A stretch of DNA of 44,993 nucleotides, from NCBI GenBank assembly GCA_032718475.1, contig JAUCBJ010002445.1, positions 1-44,993 of the forward strand. The letters run 5' to 3'. Source of the stretch: Nemertoderma westbladi. Its lineage: Eukaryota > Xenacoelomorpha > Nemertodermatida > Nemertodermatidae. Under the pieces are notes generated by a model. The model was not told where the DNA came from. It worked only from the letters and a program-made list of their open reading frames with translations, and made no database searches. The position numbers and the translations under genes are program-made. This document shows positions 1 to 15,000 of this stretch, piece by piece (the first letter of the stretch is position 1; each line of letters starts with the position of its first letter).

Positions 1-3000
1 GACTTACCTGTTACATAAAGTACACCACTCGGGGCCCGACTCAGTGACTTACCTGTTACATAAAGTACACCACCCGGGGCCCGACTCAGTGACTTACCTG
101 TTACATAAAGTACACCACCCGGGGCCCGACTCAGTGACTTACCTGTTAGATAAAGTACACCACCCGGGGTCCGACTCAGTGACTTACCTGTTACATAAAG
201 TACACCACTCGGGGTCCGACTCAGTGACTTACCTGTTACATAAAGTACACCACCCGGGGCCCGACTCAGTGACTTACCTGTTACATAAAGTACACCACCC
301 GGGGTCCGACTCAGTGACTTACCTGTTACATAAAGTACACCACCCGGGGTCCGACTCAGTGACTTACCTGTTAGATAAAGTACACCACCCGGGGCCCGAC
401 TCAGTGACTTACCTGTTACATAAAGTACACCACTCGGGGTCCGACTCAGTGACTTACCTGTTAGATAAAGTACACCACCCGGGGCCCGACTCAGTGACTT
501 ACCTGTTAGATAAAGTACACCACCCGGGGCCCGACTCAGTGACTTACCTGTTACATAAAGTACACCACCCGGGGTCCGACTCAGTGACTTACCTGTTAGA
601 TAAAGTACACCACCCGGGGCCCGACTCAGTGACTTACCTGTTAGATAAAGTACACCACCCGGGGTCCGACTCAGTGACTTACCTGTTAGATAAAGTACAC
701 CACTCGGGGTCCGACTCAGTGACTTACCTGTTAGATAAAGTACACCACCCGGGGCCCGACTCAGTGACTTACCTGTTAGATAAAGTACACCACCCGGGGT
801 CCGACTCAGTGACTTACCTGTTAGATAAAGTACACCACTCGGGGTCCGACTCAGTGACTTACCTGTTAGATAAAGTACACCACCCGGGGCCCGACTCAGT
901 GACTTACCTGTTAGATAAAGTACACCACCCGGGGTCCGACTCAGTGACTTACCTGTTAGATAAAGTACACCACCCGGGGTCCGGCTCAGTGACTTACCTG
1001 TTAGATAAAGTACACCACCCGGGGTCCGACTCAGTGACTTACCTGTTAGATAAAGTACACCACCCGGGGTCCGACTCAGTGACTTACCTGTTAGATAAAG
1101 TACACCACCCGGGGTCCGGCTCAGTGACTTACCTGTTAGATAAAGTACACCACCCGGGGCCCGACTCAGTGACTTACCTGTTACATAAAGTACACCACCC
1201 GGGGTCCGACTCAGTGACTTACCTGTTAGATAAAGTACACCACCCGGGGTCCGGCTCAGTGACTTACCTGTTAGATAAAGTACACCACCCGGGGTCCGAC
1301 TCAGTGACTTACCTGTTACATAAAGTACACCACCCGGGGCCCGACTCAGTGACTTACCTGTTACATAAAGTACACCACCCGGGGCCCGACTCAGTGACTT
1401 ACCTGTTACATAAAGTACACCACCCGGGGTCCGACTCAGTGACTTACCTGTTACATAAAGTACACCACCCGGGGCCCGACTCAGTGACTTACCTGTTACA
1501 TAAAGTACACCACTCGGGGCCCGACTCAGTGACTTACCTGTTACATAAAGTACACCACCCGGGGCCCGACTCAGTGACTTACCTGTTACATAAAGTACAC
1601 CACTCGGGGCCCGACTCAGTGACTTACCTGTTACATAAAGTACACCACCCGGGGTCCGACTCAGTGACTTACCTGTTACATAAAGTACACCACCCGGGGC
1701 CCGACTCAGTGACTTACCTGTTACATAAAGTACACCACTCGGGGCCCGACTCAGTGACTTACCTGTTACATAAAGTACACCACTCGGGGCCCGACTCAGT
1801 GACTTACCTGTTAGATAAAGTACACCACCCGGGGTCCGACTCAGTGACTTACCTGTTACATAAAGTACACCACCCGGGGTCCGACTCAGTGACTTACCTG
1901 TTACATAAAGTACACCACCCGGGGTCCGACTCAGTGACTTACCTGTTACATAAAGTACACCACTCGGGGCCCGACTCAGTGACTTACCTGTTACATAAAG
2001 TACACCACCCGGGGTCCGACTCAGTGACTTACCTGTTACATAAAGTACACCACCCGGGGTCCGACTCAGTGACTTACCTGTTAGATAAAGTACACCACCC
2101 GGGGCCCGACTCAGTGACTTACCTGTTACATAAAGTACACCACTCGGGGCCCGACTCAGTGACTTACCTGTTACATAAAGTACACCACCCGGGGTCCGAC
2201 TCAGTGACTTACCTGTTACATAAAGTACACCACCCGGGGTCCGACTCAGTGACTTACCTGTTACATAAAGTACACCACCCGGGGTCCGACTCAGTGACTT
2301 ACCTGTTACATAAAGTACACCACTCGGGGCCCGACTCAGTGACTTACCTGTTATATAAAGTACACCACCCGGGGTCCGACTCAGTGACTTACCTGTTACA
2401 TAAAGTACACCACCCGGGGTCCGACTCAGTGACTTACCTGTTAGATAAAGTACACCACCCGGGGCCCGACTCAGTGACTTACCTGTTACATAAAGTACAC
2501 CACCCGGGGTCCGACTCAGTGACTTACCTGTTACATAAAGTACACCACTCGGGGTCCGACTCAGTGACTTACCTGTTACATAAAGCACACCACCCGGGGC
2601 CCGACTCAGTGACTTACCTGTTAGATAAAGTACACCACTCGGGGTCCGACTCAGTGACTTACCTGTTAGATAAAGTACACCACCCGGGGCCCGACTCAGT
2701 GACTTACCTGTTAGATAAAGTACACCACCCGGGGTCCGACTCAGTGACTTACCTGTTAGATAAAGTACACCACCCGGGGTCCGACTCAGTGACTTACCTG
2801 TTACATAAAGTACACCACCCGGGGTCCGACTCAGTGACTTACCTGTTACATAAAGTACACCACCCGGGGTCCGACTCAGTGACTTACCTGTTAGATAAAG
2901 TACACCACCCGGGGCCCGACTCAGTGACTTACCTGTTACATAAAGTACACCACCCGGGGTCCGACTCAGTGACTTACCTGTTACATAAAGTACACCACTC

Positions 3001-6000
3001 GGGGTCCGACTCAGTGACTTACCTGTTACATAAAGTACACCACCCGGGGCCCGACTCAGTGACTTACCTGTTAGATAAAGTACACCACTCGGGGTCCGAC
3101 TCAGTGACTTACCTGTTAGATAAAGTACACCACCCGGGGCCCGACTCAGTGACTTACCTGTTAGATAAAGTACACCACCCGGGGTCCGACTCAGTGACTT
3201 ACCTGTTAGATAAAGTACACCACCCGGGGTCCGACTCAGTGACTTACCTGTTACATAAAGTACACCACCCGGGGTCCGACTCAGTGACTTACCTGTTAGA
3301 TAAAGTACACCACCCGGGGCCCGACTCAGTGACTTACCTGTTACATAAAGTACACCACTCGGGGCCCGACTCAGTGACTTACCTGTTACATAAAGTACAC
3401 CACTCGGGGCCCGACTCAGTGACTTACCTGTTACATAAAGTACACCACTCGGGGCCCGACTCAGTGACTTACCTGTTACATAAAGTACACCACTCGGGGC
3501 CCGACTCAGTGACTTACCTGTTACATAAAGTACACCACCCGGGGTCCGACTCAGTGACTTACCTGTTACATAAAGTACACCACCCGGGGCCCGACTCAGT
3601 GACTTACCTGTTACATAAAGTACACCACTCGGGGCCCGACTCAGTGACTTACCTGTTACATAAAGTACACCACTCGGGGCCCGACTCAGTGACTTACCTG
3701 TTACATAAAGTACACCACCCGGGGTCCGACTCAGTGACTTACCTGTTACATAAAGTACACCACCCGGGGTCCGACTCAGTGACTTACCTGTTACATAAAG
3801 TACACCACCCGGGGTCCGACTCAGTGACTTACCTGTTACATAAAGTACACCACTCGGGGCCCGACTCAGTCACTTACCTGTTACATAAAGTACACCACCC
3901 GGGGTCAGACTCAGTGACTTACCTGTTACATAAAGTACACCACCCGGGGTCCGACTCAGTGACTTACCTGTTAGATAAAGTACACCACCCGGGGCCCGAC
4001 TCAGTGACTTACCTGTTACATAAAGTACACCACCCGGGGCCCGACTCAGTGACTTACCTGTTACATAAAGTACACCACCCGGGGTCCGACTCAGTGACTT
4101 ACCTGTTACATAAAGTACACCACCCGGGGTCCGACTCAGTGACTTACCTGTTACATAAAGTACACCACCCGGGGTCCGACTCAGTGACTTACCTGTTACA
4201 TAAAGTACACCACTCGGGGCCCGACTCAGTGACTTACCTGTTATATAAAGTACACCACCCGGGGTCCGACTCAGTGACTTACCTGTTACATAAAGTACAC
4301 CACCCGGGGTCTGACTCAGTGACTTACCTGTTAGATAAAGTACACCACCCGGGGCCCGACTCAGTGACTTACCTGTTACATAAAGTACACCACCCGGGGT
4401 CCGACTCAGTGACTTACCTGTTACATAAAGTACACCACTCGGGGTCCGACTCAGTGACTTACCTGTTACATAAAGTACACCACCCGGGGCCCGACTCAGT
4501 GACTTACCTGTTAGATAAAGTACACCACTCGGGGTCCGACTCAGTGACTTACCTGTTAGATAAAGTACACCACCCGGGGCCCGACTCAGTGACTTACCTG
4601 TTAGATAAAGTACACCACCCGGGGTCCGACTCAGTGACTTACCTGTTAGATAAAGTACACCACCCGGGGTCCGACTCAGTGACTTACCTGTTAGATAAAG
4701 TACACCACCCGGGGTCCGACTCAGTGACTTACCTGTTAGATAAAGTACACCACCCGGGGTCCGACTCAGTGACTTACCTGTTACATAAAGTACACCACCC
4801 GGGGTCCGGCTCAGTGACTTACCTGTTAGATAAAGTACACCACCCGGGGCCCGACTCAGTGACTTACCTGTTACATAAAGTACACCACCCGGGGTCCGAC
4901 TCAGTGACTTACCTGTTAGATAAAGTACACCACCCGGGGTCCGACTCAGTGACTTACCTGTTAGATAAAGTACACCACCCGGGGCCCGACTCAGTGACTT
5001 ACCTGTTACATAAAGTACACCACCCGGGGCCCGACTCAGTGACTTACCTGTTACATAAAGTACACCACCCGGGGCCCGACTCCGTGACTTACCTGTTAGA
5101 TAAAGTACACCACCCGGGGCCCGACTCAGTGACTTACCTGTTAGATAAAGTACACCACCCGGGGTCCGACTCAGTGACTCACCTGTTAGATAAAGTACAC
5201 CACCCGGGGTCCGGCTCAGTGACTTACCTGTTAGATAAAGTACACCACCCGGGGTCCGACTCAGTGACTTACCTGTTAGATAAAGTACACCACCCGGGGT
5301 CCGGCTCAGTGACTTACCTGTTAGATAAAGTACACCACCCGGGGTCCGACTCAGTGACTTACCTGTTAGATAAAGTACACCACGCGGGGCCCGACTCAGT
5401 GACTTACCTGTTAGATAAAGTACACCACCCGGGGTCCGACTCAGTGACTTACCTGTTACATAAAGTACACCACCCGGGGCCCGACTCAGTGACTTACCTG
5501 TTACATAAAGTACACCACCCGGGGCCCGACTCCGTGACTTACCTGTTAGATAAAGTACACCACCCGGGGCCCGACTCCGTGACTTACCTGTTAGATAAAG
5601 TACACCACCCGGGGTCCGACTCAGTGACTTACCTGTTAGATAAAGTACACCACCCGGGGTCCGACTCAGTGACTTACCTGTTAGATAAAGTACACCACCC
5701 GGGGTCTGGCTCAGTGACTTACCTGTTAGATAAAGTACACCACCCGGGGTCCGACTCAGTGACTTACCTGTTAGATAAAGTACACCACGCGGGGCCCGAC
5801 TCAGTGACTTACCTGTTAGATAAAGTACACCACCCGGGGTCCGGCTCAGTGACTTACCTGTTAGATAAAGTACACCACCCGGGGTCCGACTCAGTGACTT
5901 ACCTGTTAGATAAAGTACACCACCCGGGGTCCGACTCAGTGACTTACCTGTTAGATAAAGTACACCACCCGGGGTCCGGCTCAGTGACTTACCTGTTAGA

Positions 6001-8330
6001 TAAAGTACACCACCCGGGGCCCGACTCAGTGACTTACCTGTTACATAAAGTACACCACCCGGGGTCCGACTCAGTGACTTACCTGTTAGATAAAGTACAC
6101 CACCCGGGGTCCGGCTCAGTGACTTACCTGTTAGATAAAGTACACCACCCGGGGCCCGACTCAGTGACTTACCTGTTACATAAAGTACACCACCCGGGGC
6201 CCGACTCAGTGACTTACCTGTTACATAAAGTACACCACCCGGGGCCCGACTCAGTGACTTACCTGTTACATAAAGTACACCACCCGGGGTCCGACTCAGT
6301 GACTTACCTGTTAGATAAAGTACACCACCCGGGGTCCGGCTCAGTGACTTACCTGTTAGATAAAGTACACCACCCGGGGTCCGGCTCAGTGACTTACCTG
6401 TTAGATAAAGTACACCACTCGGGGTCCGACTCAGTGACTTACCTGTTACATAAAGCACACCACCCGGGGCCCGACTCAGTGACTTACCTGTTACATAAAG
6501 TACACCACCCGGGGCCCGACTCAGTGACTTACCTGTTACATAAAGTACACCACCCGGGGCCCGACTCAGTGACTTACCTGTTACATAAAGCACACCACCC
6601 GGGGCCCGACTCAGTGACTTACCTGTTACATAAAGTACACCACCCGGGGCCCGACTCAGTGACTTACCTGTTACATAAAGTACACCACTCGGGCTCCGAC
6701 TCAGTGACTTACCTGTTAGATAAAGTACACCACCCGGGGCCCGACTCAGTGACTTACCTGTTACATAAAGTACACCACCCGGGGCCCGACTCAGTGACTT
6801 ACCTGTTAGATAGAGTACACCACTCGGGGTCCGACTCAGTGACTTACCTGTTACATAAAGTACACCACTCGGGGTCCGACTCAGTGACTTACCTGTTACA
6901 TAAAGTACACCACCCGGGGCCCGACTCAGTGACTTACCTGTTACATAAAGTACACCACTCGGGGTCCGACTCAGTGACTTACCTGTTACATAAAGTACAC
7001 CACCCGGGGCCCGACTCAGTGACTTACCTGTTAGATAGAGTACACCACTCGGGGTCCGACTCAGTGACTTACCTGTTACATAAAGTACACCACTCGGGGT
7101 CCGACTCAGTGACTTACCTGTTACATAAAGTACACCACTCGGGGTCCGACTCAGTGACTTACCTGTTACATAAAGTACACCACTCGGGGTCCGACTCAGT
7201 GACTTACCTGTTACATAAAGTACACCACCCGGGGCCCGACTCAGTGACTTACCTGTTACATAAAGTACACCACTCGGGGTCCGACTCAGTGACTTACCTG
7301 TTAGATAAAGTACACCACCCGGGGCCCGACTCCGTGACTTACCTGTTAGATAAAGTACACCACCCGGGGCCCGACTCAGTGACTTACCTGTTAGATAAAG
7401 TACACCACCCGGGGTCCGACTCAGTGACTTATCTGTTAGATAAAGTACACCACCCGGGGCCCGACTCAGTGACTTACCTGTTACATAAAGTACACCACCC
7501 GGGGCCCGACTCAGTGACTTACCTGTTACTTAAAGTACACCACCCAGGGCCCGACTCAGTGACTTACCTGTTACATAAAGTACACCACCCGGGGCCCGAC
7601 TCCGTGACTTACCTGTTACATAAAGTACACCACTCGGGGTCCGACTCAGTGACTTACCTGTTACATAAAGTACACCACCCGGGGCCCGACTCAGTGACTT
7701 ACCTGTTAGATAAAGTACACCACCCGGGGCCCGACTCAGTGACTTACCTGTTAGATAAAGAACACCACCCGGGGTCCGACTCAGTGACTTACCTGTTACA
7801 TAAAGTACACCACCCGGGGCCCGACTCAGTGACTTACCTGTTAGATAAAGTACACCACCCGGGGTCCGACTCAGTGACTTACCTGTTAGATAAAGTACAC
7901 CACACGGGGTCCGACTCAGAGACTTACCTGTTACATAAAGTACACCACCCGGGGCCCGACTCAGTGACTTACCTGTTAGATAAAGTACACCACCCGGGGT
8001 CCGACTCAGTGACTTACCTGTTACATAAAGTACACCACCCGGGGCCCGACTCAGTGACTTACCTGTTAGATAAAGTACACCACCCGGGGTCCGACTCAGT
8101 GACTTACCTGTTACATAAAGTACACCACCCGGGGCCCGACTCAGTGACTTACCTGTTAGATAAAGTACACCACCCGGAGCCCGACTCAGCGACTTACCTG
8201 TTAGATAAAGTACACCACACGTGGCCCGACTCCGTGACTTACCTGTTACATAAAGTACACCACTCGGGGTCCGACTCAGTGACTTACCTGTTAGATAAAG
8301 TTCACCACCCGGGGCCCGACTCAGTGACTT
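1..8330. repeat. Exon-distal subfamily of the 45-bp array
   Basis: The units here are all 45 bp with no indels, which is why one frame stays open for more than 8 kb. TTACATA units are frequent, whereas the exon-proximal zone and exon 4 mostly have TTAGATA. No 51-bp relic unit occurs. Segmental copies are visible: the rare variant TTATATAAAG at 2351 and 4241 lies 1890 bp (42 units) apart, and the following run of unit types agrees with almost no change. Confidence 0.85.
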
Positions 8331-9024
8331 ACGTCTGTTAGATAAAGTACACCACCCGGGGTCCGACTCAGTGACTTACCTGTTACATAAAGTACACCAC
8401 CCGGGGCCCGACTCAGTGACTTACCTGTTAGATAAAGTACACCACCCGGGGCCCGACTCAGTGACTTACCTGTTAGATAAAGTACACCACCCGTGGCCCG
8501 ACTCCGTGACTTACCTGTTACATAAAGTACACCACTCGGGGTCCGACTCAGTGACTTACCTGTTAGATAAAGTACACCACCCGGGGCCCGACTCAGTGAC
8601 TTACCTGTTAGATAAAGTACACCACCCGGGGCCCGACTCAGTGACTTACCTGTTAGATAAAGTACACCACCCGGGGTCCGACTCAGTGACTTACCTGTTA
8701 CATAAAGTACACCACCCGGGGCCCGACTCAGTGACTTACCTGTTAGATAAAGTACACCACCCGGGGCCCGACTCAGTGACTTACCTGTTAGATAAAGTAC
8801 ACCACCCGTGGCCCGACTCCGTGACTTACCTGTTACATAAAGTACACCACTCGGGGTCCGACTCAGTGACTTACCTGTTAGATAAAGTACACCACCCGGG
8901 GCCCGACTCAGTGACTTACCTGTTAGATAAAGTACACCACCCGGGGCCCGACTCAGTGACTTACCTGTTAGATAAAGTACACCACCCGGGGCCCGACTCC
9001 GTGACTTACCTGTTAGATAAAGTA

Positions 9025-9045
9025 CACCACCCGCAACCGGGGCCC
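9025..9045. repeat. First of eight 51-bp relic units keeping the PSI cysteine-motif bases
   Basis: Units with CCCGCAACCGGGG in place of CCCGGGG occur near 9031, 9219, 12017, 14590, 14778, 17531, 20601 and 23537, and in exon 4 itself near 26696. On the plexin strand the extra six bases restore GGT TGC GGG TGG TGT, coding G-C-G-W-C. The 45-bp unit differs by loss of six bases between two CGG triplets, as expected of replication slippage. Confidence 0.88.
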
Positions 9046-12000
9046 GACTCAGTGACTTACCTGTTAGATAAAGTACACCACATGGGGTCCGACTCAGTGA
9101 CTTACCTGTTAGATAAAGTACACCACCCGGGGTCCGACTCAGTGACTTACCTGTTAGATAAAGTACACCACCCGGGGCCCGACTCCGTGACTTACCTGTT
9201 AGATAAAGTACACCACCCGCAACCGGGGCCCGACTCAGTGACTTACCTGTTAGATAAAGTACACCACACGGGGTCCGACTCAGTGACTTACCTGTTAGAT
9301 AAAGTACACCACCCGGGGTCCGACTCAGTGACTTACCTGTTAGATAAAGTACACCACTCGGGGTCCGACTCAGTGACTTACCTGTTAGATAAAGTACACC
9401 ACCCGGGGCCCGACTCCGTGACTTACCTGTTAGATAAAGTACACCACACGGGGTCCGACTCAGTGACTTACCTGTTAGATAAAGTACACCACCCGGGGTC
9501 CGACTCAGTGACTTACCTGTTAGATAAAGTACACCACTCGGGGTCCGACTCAGTGACTTACCTGTTAGATAAAGTACACCACCCGGGGTCCGACTTAGTG
9601 ACTTACCTGTTACATAAAGTACACCACCCGGGGCCCGACTCAGTGACTTACCTGTTAGATAAAGTACACCACCCGGGGTCCGACTCAGTGACTTACATGT
9701 TACATAAAGTACACCACCCGGGGCCCGACTCAGTGACTTACCTGTTAGATAAAGTACACCACCCGGAGCCCGACTCAGCGACTTACCTGTTAGATAAAGT
9801 ACACCACCCGGGGCCCAACTCCGTGACTTACCTGTTAGATAAAGTACACCACCCGGGGCCCGACTCAGTGACTTACCTGTTAGATAAAGTACACCACCCG
9901 GGGTCCGACTCAGTGACTTACCTGTTAGATAAAGTACACCACCCGGGGCCCGACTCAGTGACTTACCTGTTAGATAAAGTACACCATCCGGGGCCCGACT
10001 CAGAGACTTACCTGTTAGATAAAGTACACCACCCGGGGTCCGACTCAGTGACTTACCTGTTAGATAAAGTACACCACCCGGGGCCCGACTCAGTGACTTA
10101 CCTGTTAGATAAAGTACACCACCCGGGGCTCGACTCAGTGACTTACCTGTTAGATAAAGTACACCACCCGGGGCCCGACTCAGTGACTTACCTGTTAGAT
10201 AAAGTACACCACCCGGGGTCCGACTCAGTGACTTATCTGTTAGATAAAGTACACCACCCGGGGCCCGACTCAGTGACTTACCTGTTACATAAAGTACACC
10301 ACCCGGGGTCCGACTCAGTGACTTACCTGTTACATAAAGTACACCACCCGGGGCCCGACTCAGTGACTTACCTGTTACATAAAGTACACCACCCGGGGCC
10401 CGACTCAGTGACTTACCTGTTAGATAAAGTACACCACCCGGGGTCCGACTCAGTGACTTACGTCTGTTAGATAAAGTACACCACCCAGGGCCCGACTCCG
10501 TGACTTACCTGTTACATAAAGTACACCACCCGGGGTCCGACTCAGTGACTTACCTGTTAGATAAAGTACACCACCCGCGGCCCGACTCAGTGACTTACCT
10601 GTTAGATAGAGTACACCACCCGGGGTCCGACTCAGTGACTTACCTGTTAGATAAAGTACACCACACGGGGCCCGACTCAGTGACTTACCTGTTAGATAAA
10701 GTACACCACTCGGGGTCCGACTCAGTGATTTACCTGTTAGATAAAGTACACCACCCGGGGCCCGACTCAGTGACTTACCTGTTAGATAAAGTACACCACT
10801 CGGGGTCCGACTCAGTGATTTACCTGTTAGATAAAGTACACCACCCGGGGCCCGACTCAGTGACTTACCTGTTAGATAAAGTACACCACTCGGGGACCGA
10901 CTCAGTGATTTACCTGTTAGATAAAGTACACCACCCGGGGCCCGACTCAGTGACTTACCTGTTAGATAAAGTACACCACCCGGGGCCCAACTCAGTGACT
11001 TACCTGTTAGATAAAGTACACCACCCGGGGCCCGAATCAGTGACTTACCTGTTAGATAAAGTACACCACCCGGGGCCCGACTCAGTGACTTACCTGTTAG
11101 ATAAAGTACACCACCCGGGGTCCGACTCAGTGACTTACCTGTTAGATAAAGTACACCACCCGGGGCCCGACTCATTGACTTACCTGTTACATAAAGTACA
11201 CCACCCGGGGCCCGACTCCGTGACTTACCTGTTACATAAATTACACCACCCGGGGCCCGACTCCGTGACTTACCTGTTATATAAAGTACACCACCCGGGG
11301 TCCGACTCATTGACTTACCTGTTAGATAAAGTACACCACCCGGGGTCCGACTCCGTGACTTACCTGTTAGATAAAGTACACCACCCGGGGCCCGACTCCG
11401 TGACTTACCTGTTAGATAAAGTACACCACCCGGGGCCCGACTCAGTGACTTACCTGTTAGATAAAGTACACCACCCGGGGCCCGACTCAGTGACTTACCT
11501 GTTAGATAAAGTACACCACCCGGGGCCCAACTCAGTGACTTACCTGTTAGATAAAGTACACCACCCGGGGCCCGACTCAGTGACTTGTACCTGTTAGATA
11601 AAGTACACCACACGGGGTCCGACTCAGTGACTTACCTGTTAGATAAAGTACACCACACGGGGTCCGACTCAGTGACTTACCTGTTAGATAAAGCACACCA
11701 CCCGGGGTCCGACTCCGTGACTTACCTGTTAGATAAAGTACACCACCCGGGGTCCGACTCAGTGACTTACCTGTTACATAAAGTACACCACCCAGGGCCC
11801 GACTTAGTGACTTACCTGTTAGATAAAGTACACCACCCGGAGCCCGACTCAGAGACTTACCTGTTAGATAAAGTACACCACACGGGGTCCGACTCAGTGA
11901 CTTACCTGTTAGATAAAGTACACCACCCGGGGTCCGACTCAGTGACTTACCTGTTAGATAAAGTACACCACCCGGGGCCCGACTCCGTGACTTACCTGTT

Positions 12001-15000
12001 AGATAAAGTACACCACCCGCAACCGGGGCCCGACTCAGTGACTTACCTGTTAGATAAAGTACACCACACGGGGTCCGACTCAGTGACTTACCTGTTAGAT
12101 AAAGTACACCACCCGGGGTCCGACTCAGTGACTTACCTGTTAGATAAAGTACACCACTCGGGGTCCGACTCAGTGACTTACCTGTTAGATAAAGTACACC
12201 ACCCGGGGCCCGACTCCGTGACTTACCTGTTAGATAAAGTACACCACACGGGGTCCGACTCAGTGACTTACCTGTTAGATAAAGTACACCACCCGGGGTC
12301 CGACTCAGTGACTTACCTGTTAGATAAAGTACACCACTCGGGGTCCGACTCAGTGACTTACCTGTTAGATAAAGTACACCACCCGGGGTCCGACTTAGTG
12401 ACTTACCTGTTACATAAAGTACACCACCCGGGGCCCGACTCAGTGACTTACCTGTTAGATAAAGTACACCACCCGGGGTCCGACTCAGTGACTTACATGT
12501 TACATAAAGTACACCACCCGGGGCCCGACTCAGTGACTTACCTGTTAGATAAAGTACACCACCCGGAGCCCGACTCAGCGACTTACCTGTTAGATAAAGT
12601 ACACCACCTGGGGCCCAACTCCGTGACTTACCTGTTAGATAAAGTACACCACCCGGAGCCCGACTCAGCGACTTACCTGTTAGATAAAGTACACCACCTG
12701 GGGCCCAACTCCGTGACTTACCTGTTAGATAAAGTACACCACCCGGGGCCCGACTCAGTGACTTACCTGTTAGATAAAGTACACCACCCGGGGTCCGACT
12801 CAGTGACTTACCTGTTAGATAAAGTACACCACCCGGGGCCCGACTCAGTGACTTACCTGTTAGATAAAGTACACCACCCGGGGTCCGACTCAGTGACTTA
12901 CCTGTTAGATAAAGTACACCACCCGGGGCCCGACTCAGTGACTTACCTGTTAGATAAAGTACACCATCCGGGGCCCGACTCAGAGACTTACCTGTTAGAT
13001 AAAGTACACCACCCGGGGTCCGACTCAGTGACTTACCTGTTAGATAAAGTACACCACCCGGGGCCCGACTCAGTGACTTACCTGTTAGATAAAGTACACC
13101 ACCCGGGGCCCGACTCAGTGACTTACCTGTTAGATAAAGTACACCACCCGGGGCCCGACTCAGTGACTTACCTGTTAGATAAAGTACACCACCCGGGGTC
13201 CGACTCAGTGACTTATCTGTTAGATAAAGTACACCACCCGGGGCCCGACTCAGTGACTTACCTGTTACATAAAGTACACCACCCGGGGTCCGACTCAGTG
13301 ACTTACCTGTTACATAAAGTACACCACCCGGGGCCCGACTCAGTGACTTACCTGTTACATAAAGTACACCACCCGGGGCCCGACTCAGTGACTTACCTGT
13401 TAGATAAAGTACACCACCCGGGGTCCGACTCAGTGACTTACGTCTGTTAGATAAAGTACACCACCCAGGGCCCGACTCCGTGACTTACCTGTTACATAAA
13501 GTACACCACCCGGGGTCCGACTCAGTGACTTACCTGTTAGATAAAGTACACCACCCGCGGCCCGACTCAGTGACTTACCTGTTAGATAGAGTACACCACC
13601 CGGGGTCCGACTCAGTGACTTACCTGTTAGATAAAGTACACCACACGGGGCCCGACTCAGTGACTTACCTGTTAGATAAAGTACACCACTCGGGGTCCGA
13701 CTCAGTGATTTACCTGTTAGATAGAGTACACCACCCGGGGTCCGACTCAGTGACTTACCTGTTACATAAAGTACACCACCCGGGGTCCGACTCAGTGACT
13801 TACCTGTTAGATAAAGTACACCACCCGCGGCCCGACTCAGTGACTTACCTGTTAGATAGAGTACACCACCCGGGGTCCGACTCAGTGACTTACCTGTTAG
13901 ATAAAGTACACCACACGGGGCCCGACTCAGTGACTTACCTGTTAGATAAAGTACACCACTCGGGGTCCGACTCAGTGATTTACCTGTTAGATAAAGTACA
14001 CCACCCGGGGCCCGACTCAGTGACTTACCTGTTAGATAAAGTACACCACTCGGGGTCCGACTCAGTGATTTACCTGTTAGATAAAGTACACCACCCGGGG
14101 CCCGACTCAGTGACTTACCTGTTAGATAAAGTACACCACTCGGGGTCCGACTCAGTGATTTACCTGTTAGATAAAGTACACCACCCGGGGCCCGACTCAG
14201 TGACTTACCTGTTAGATAAAGTACACCACCCGGGGCCCAACTCAGTGACTTACCTGTTAGATAAAGTACACCACCCGGGGCCCGAATCAGTGACTTACCT
14301 GTTAGATAAAGTACACCACCCGGGGCCCGACTCAGTGACTTACCTGTTAGATAAAGTACACCACCCGTGGCCCGACTCCGTGACTTACCTGTTACATAAA
14401 GTACACCACTCGGGGTCCGACTCAGTGACTTACCTGTTAGATAAAGTACACCACCCGGGGCCCGACTCAGTGACTTACCTGTTAGATAAAGTACACCACC
14501 CGGGGCCCGACTCAGTGACTTACCTGTTAGATAAAGTACACCACCCGGGGCCCGACTCCGTGACTTACCTGTTAGATAAAGTACACCACCCGCAACCGGG
14601 GCCCGACTCAGTGACTTACCTGTTAGATAAAGTACACCACATGGGGTCCGACTCAGTGACTTACCTGTTAGATAAAGTACACCACCCGGGGTCCGACTCA
14701 GTGACTTACCTGTTAGATAAAGTACACCACCCGGGGCCCGACTCCGTGACTTACCTGTTAGATAAAGTACACCACCCGCAACCGGGGCCCGACTCAGTGA
14801 CTTACCTGTTAGATAAAGTACACCACACGGGGTCCGACTCAGTGACTTACCTGTTAGATAAAGTACACCACCCGGGGTCCGACTCAGTGACTTACCTGTT
14901 AGATAAAGTACACCACTCGGGGTCCGACTCAGTGACTTACCTGTTAGATAAAGTACACCACCCGGGGCCCGACTCCGTGACTTACCTGTTAGATAAAGTA

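Noticed and set aside
3870-6593. Minus-strand open frames of the GVLYLTGKSLSR type in the array (also near 10450, 16009, 18854, 21834, 24769 and 26166)
   Set aside because: They are in a different frame from plexin exon 4, whose own frame meets TAA in each unit; they arise from the same repeat and lie in intron 4.
44-8341. Open frame of 2765 codons on the + strand in the 45-bp array (period of 15 residues, VTYLLHKVHHPG-like)
   Set aside because: The unit is 45 bp, so any stop-free frame stays open through all copies. The strand is antisense to plexin, there is no non-repeat start region, and the period is explained by the exon 4 boundary repeat. The same applies to the other + frames between 8371 and 26638.
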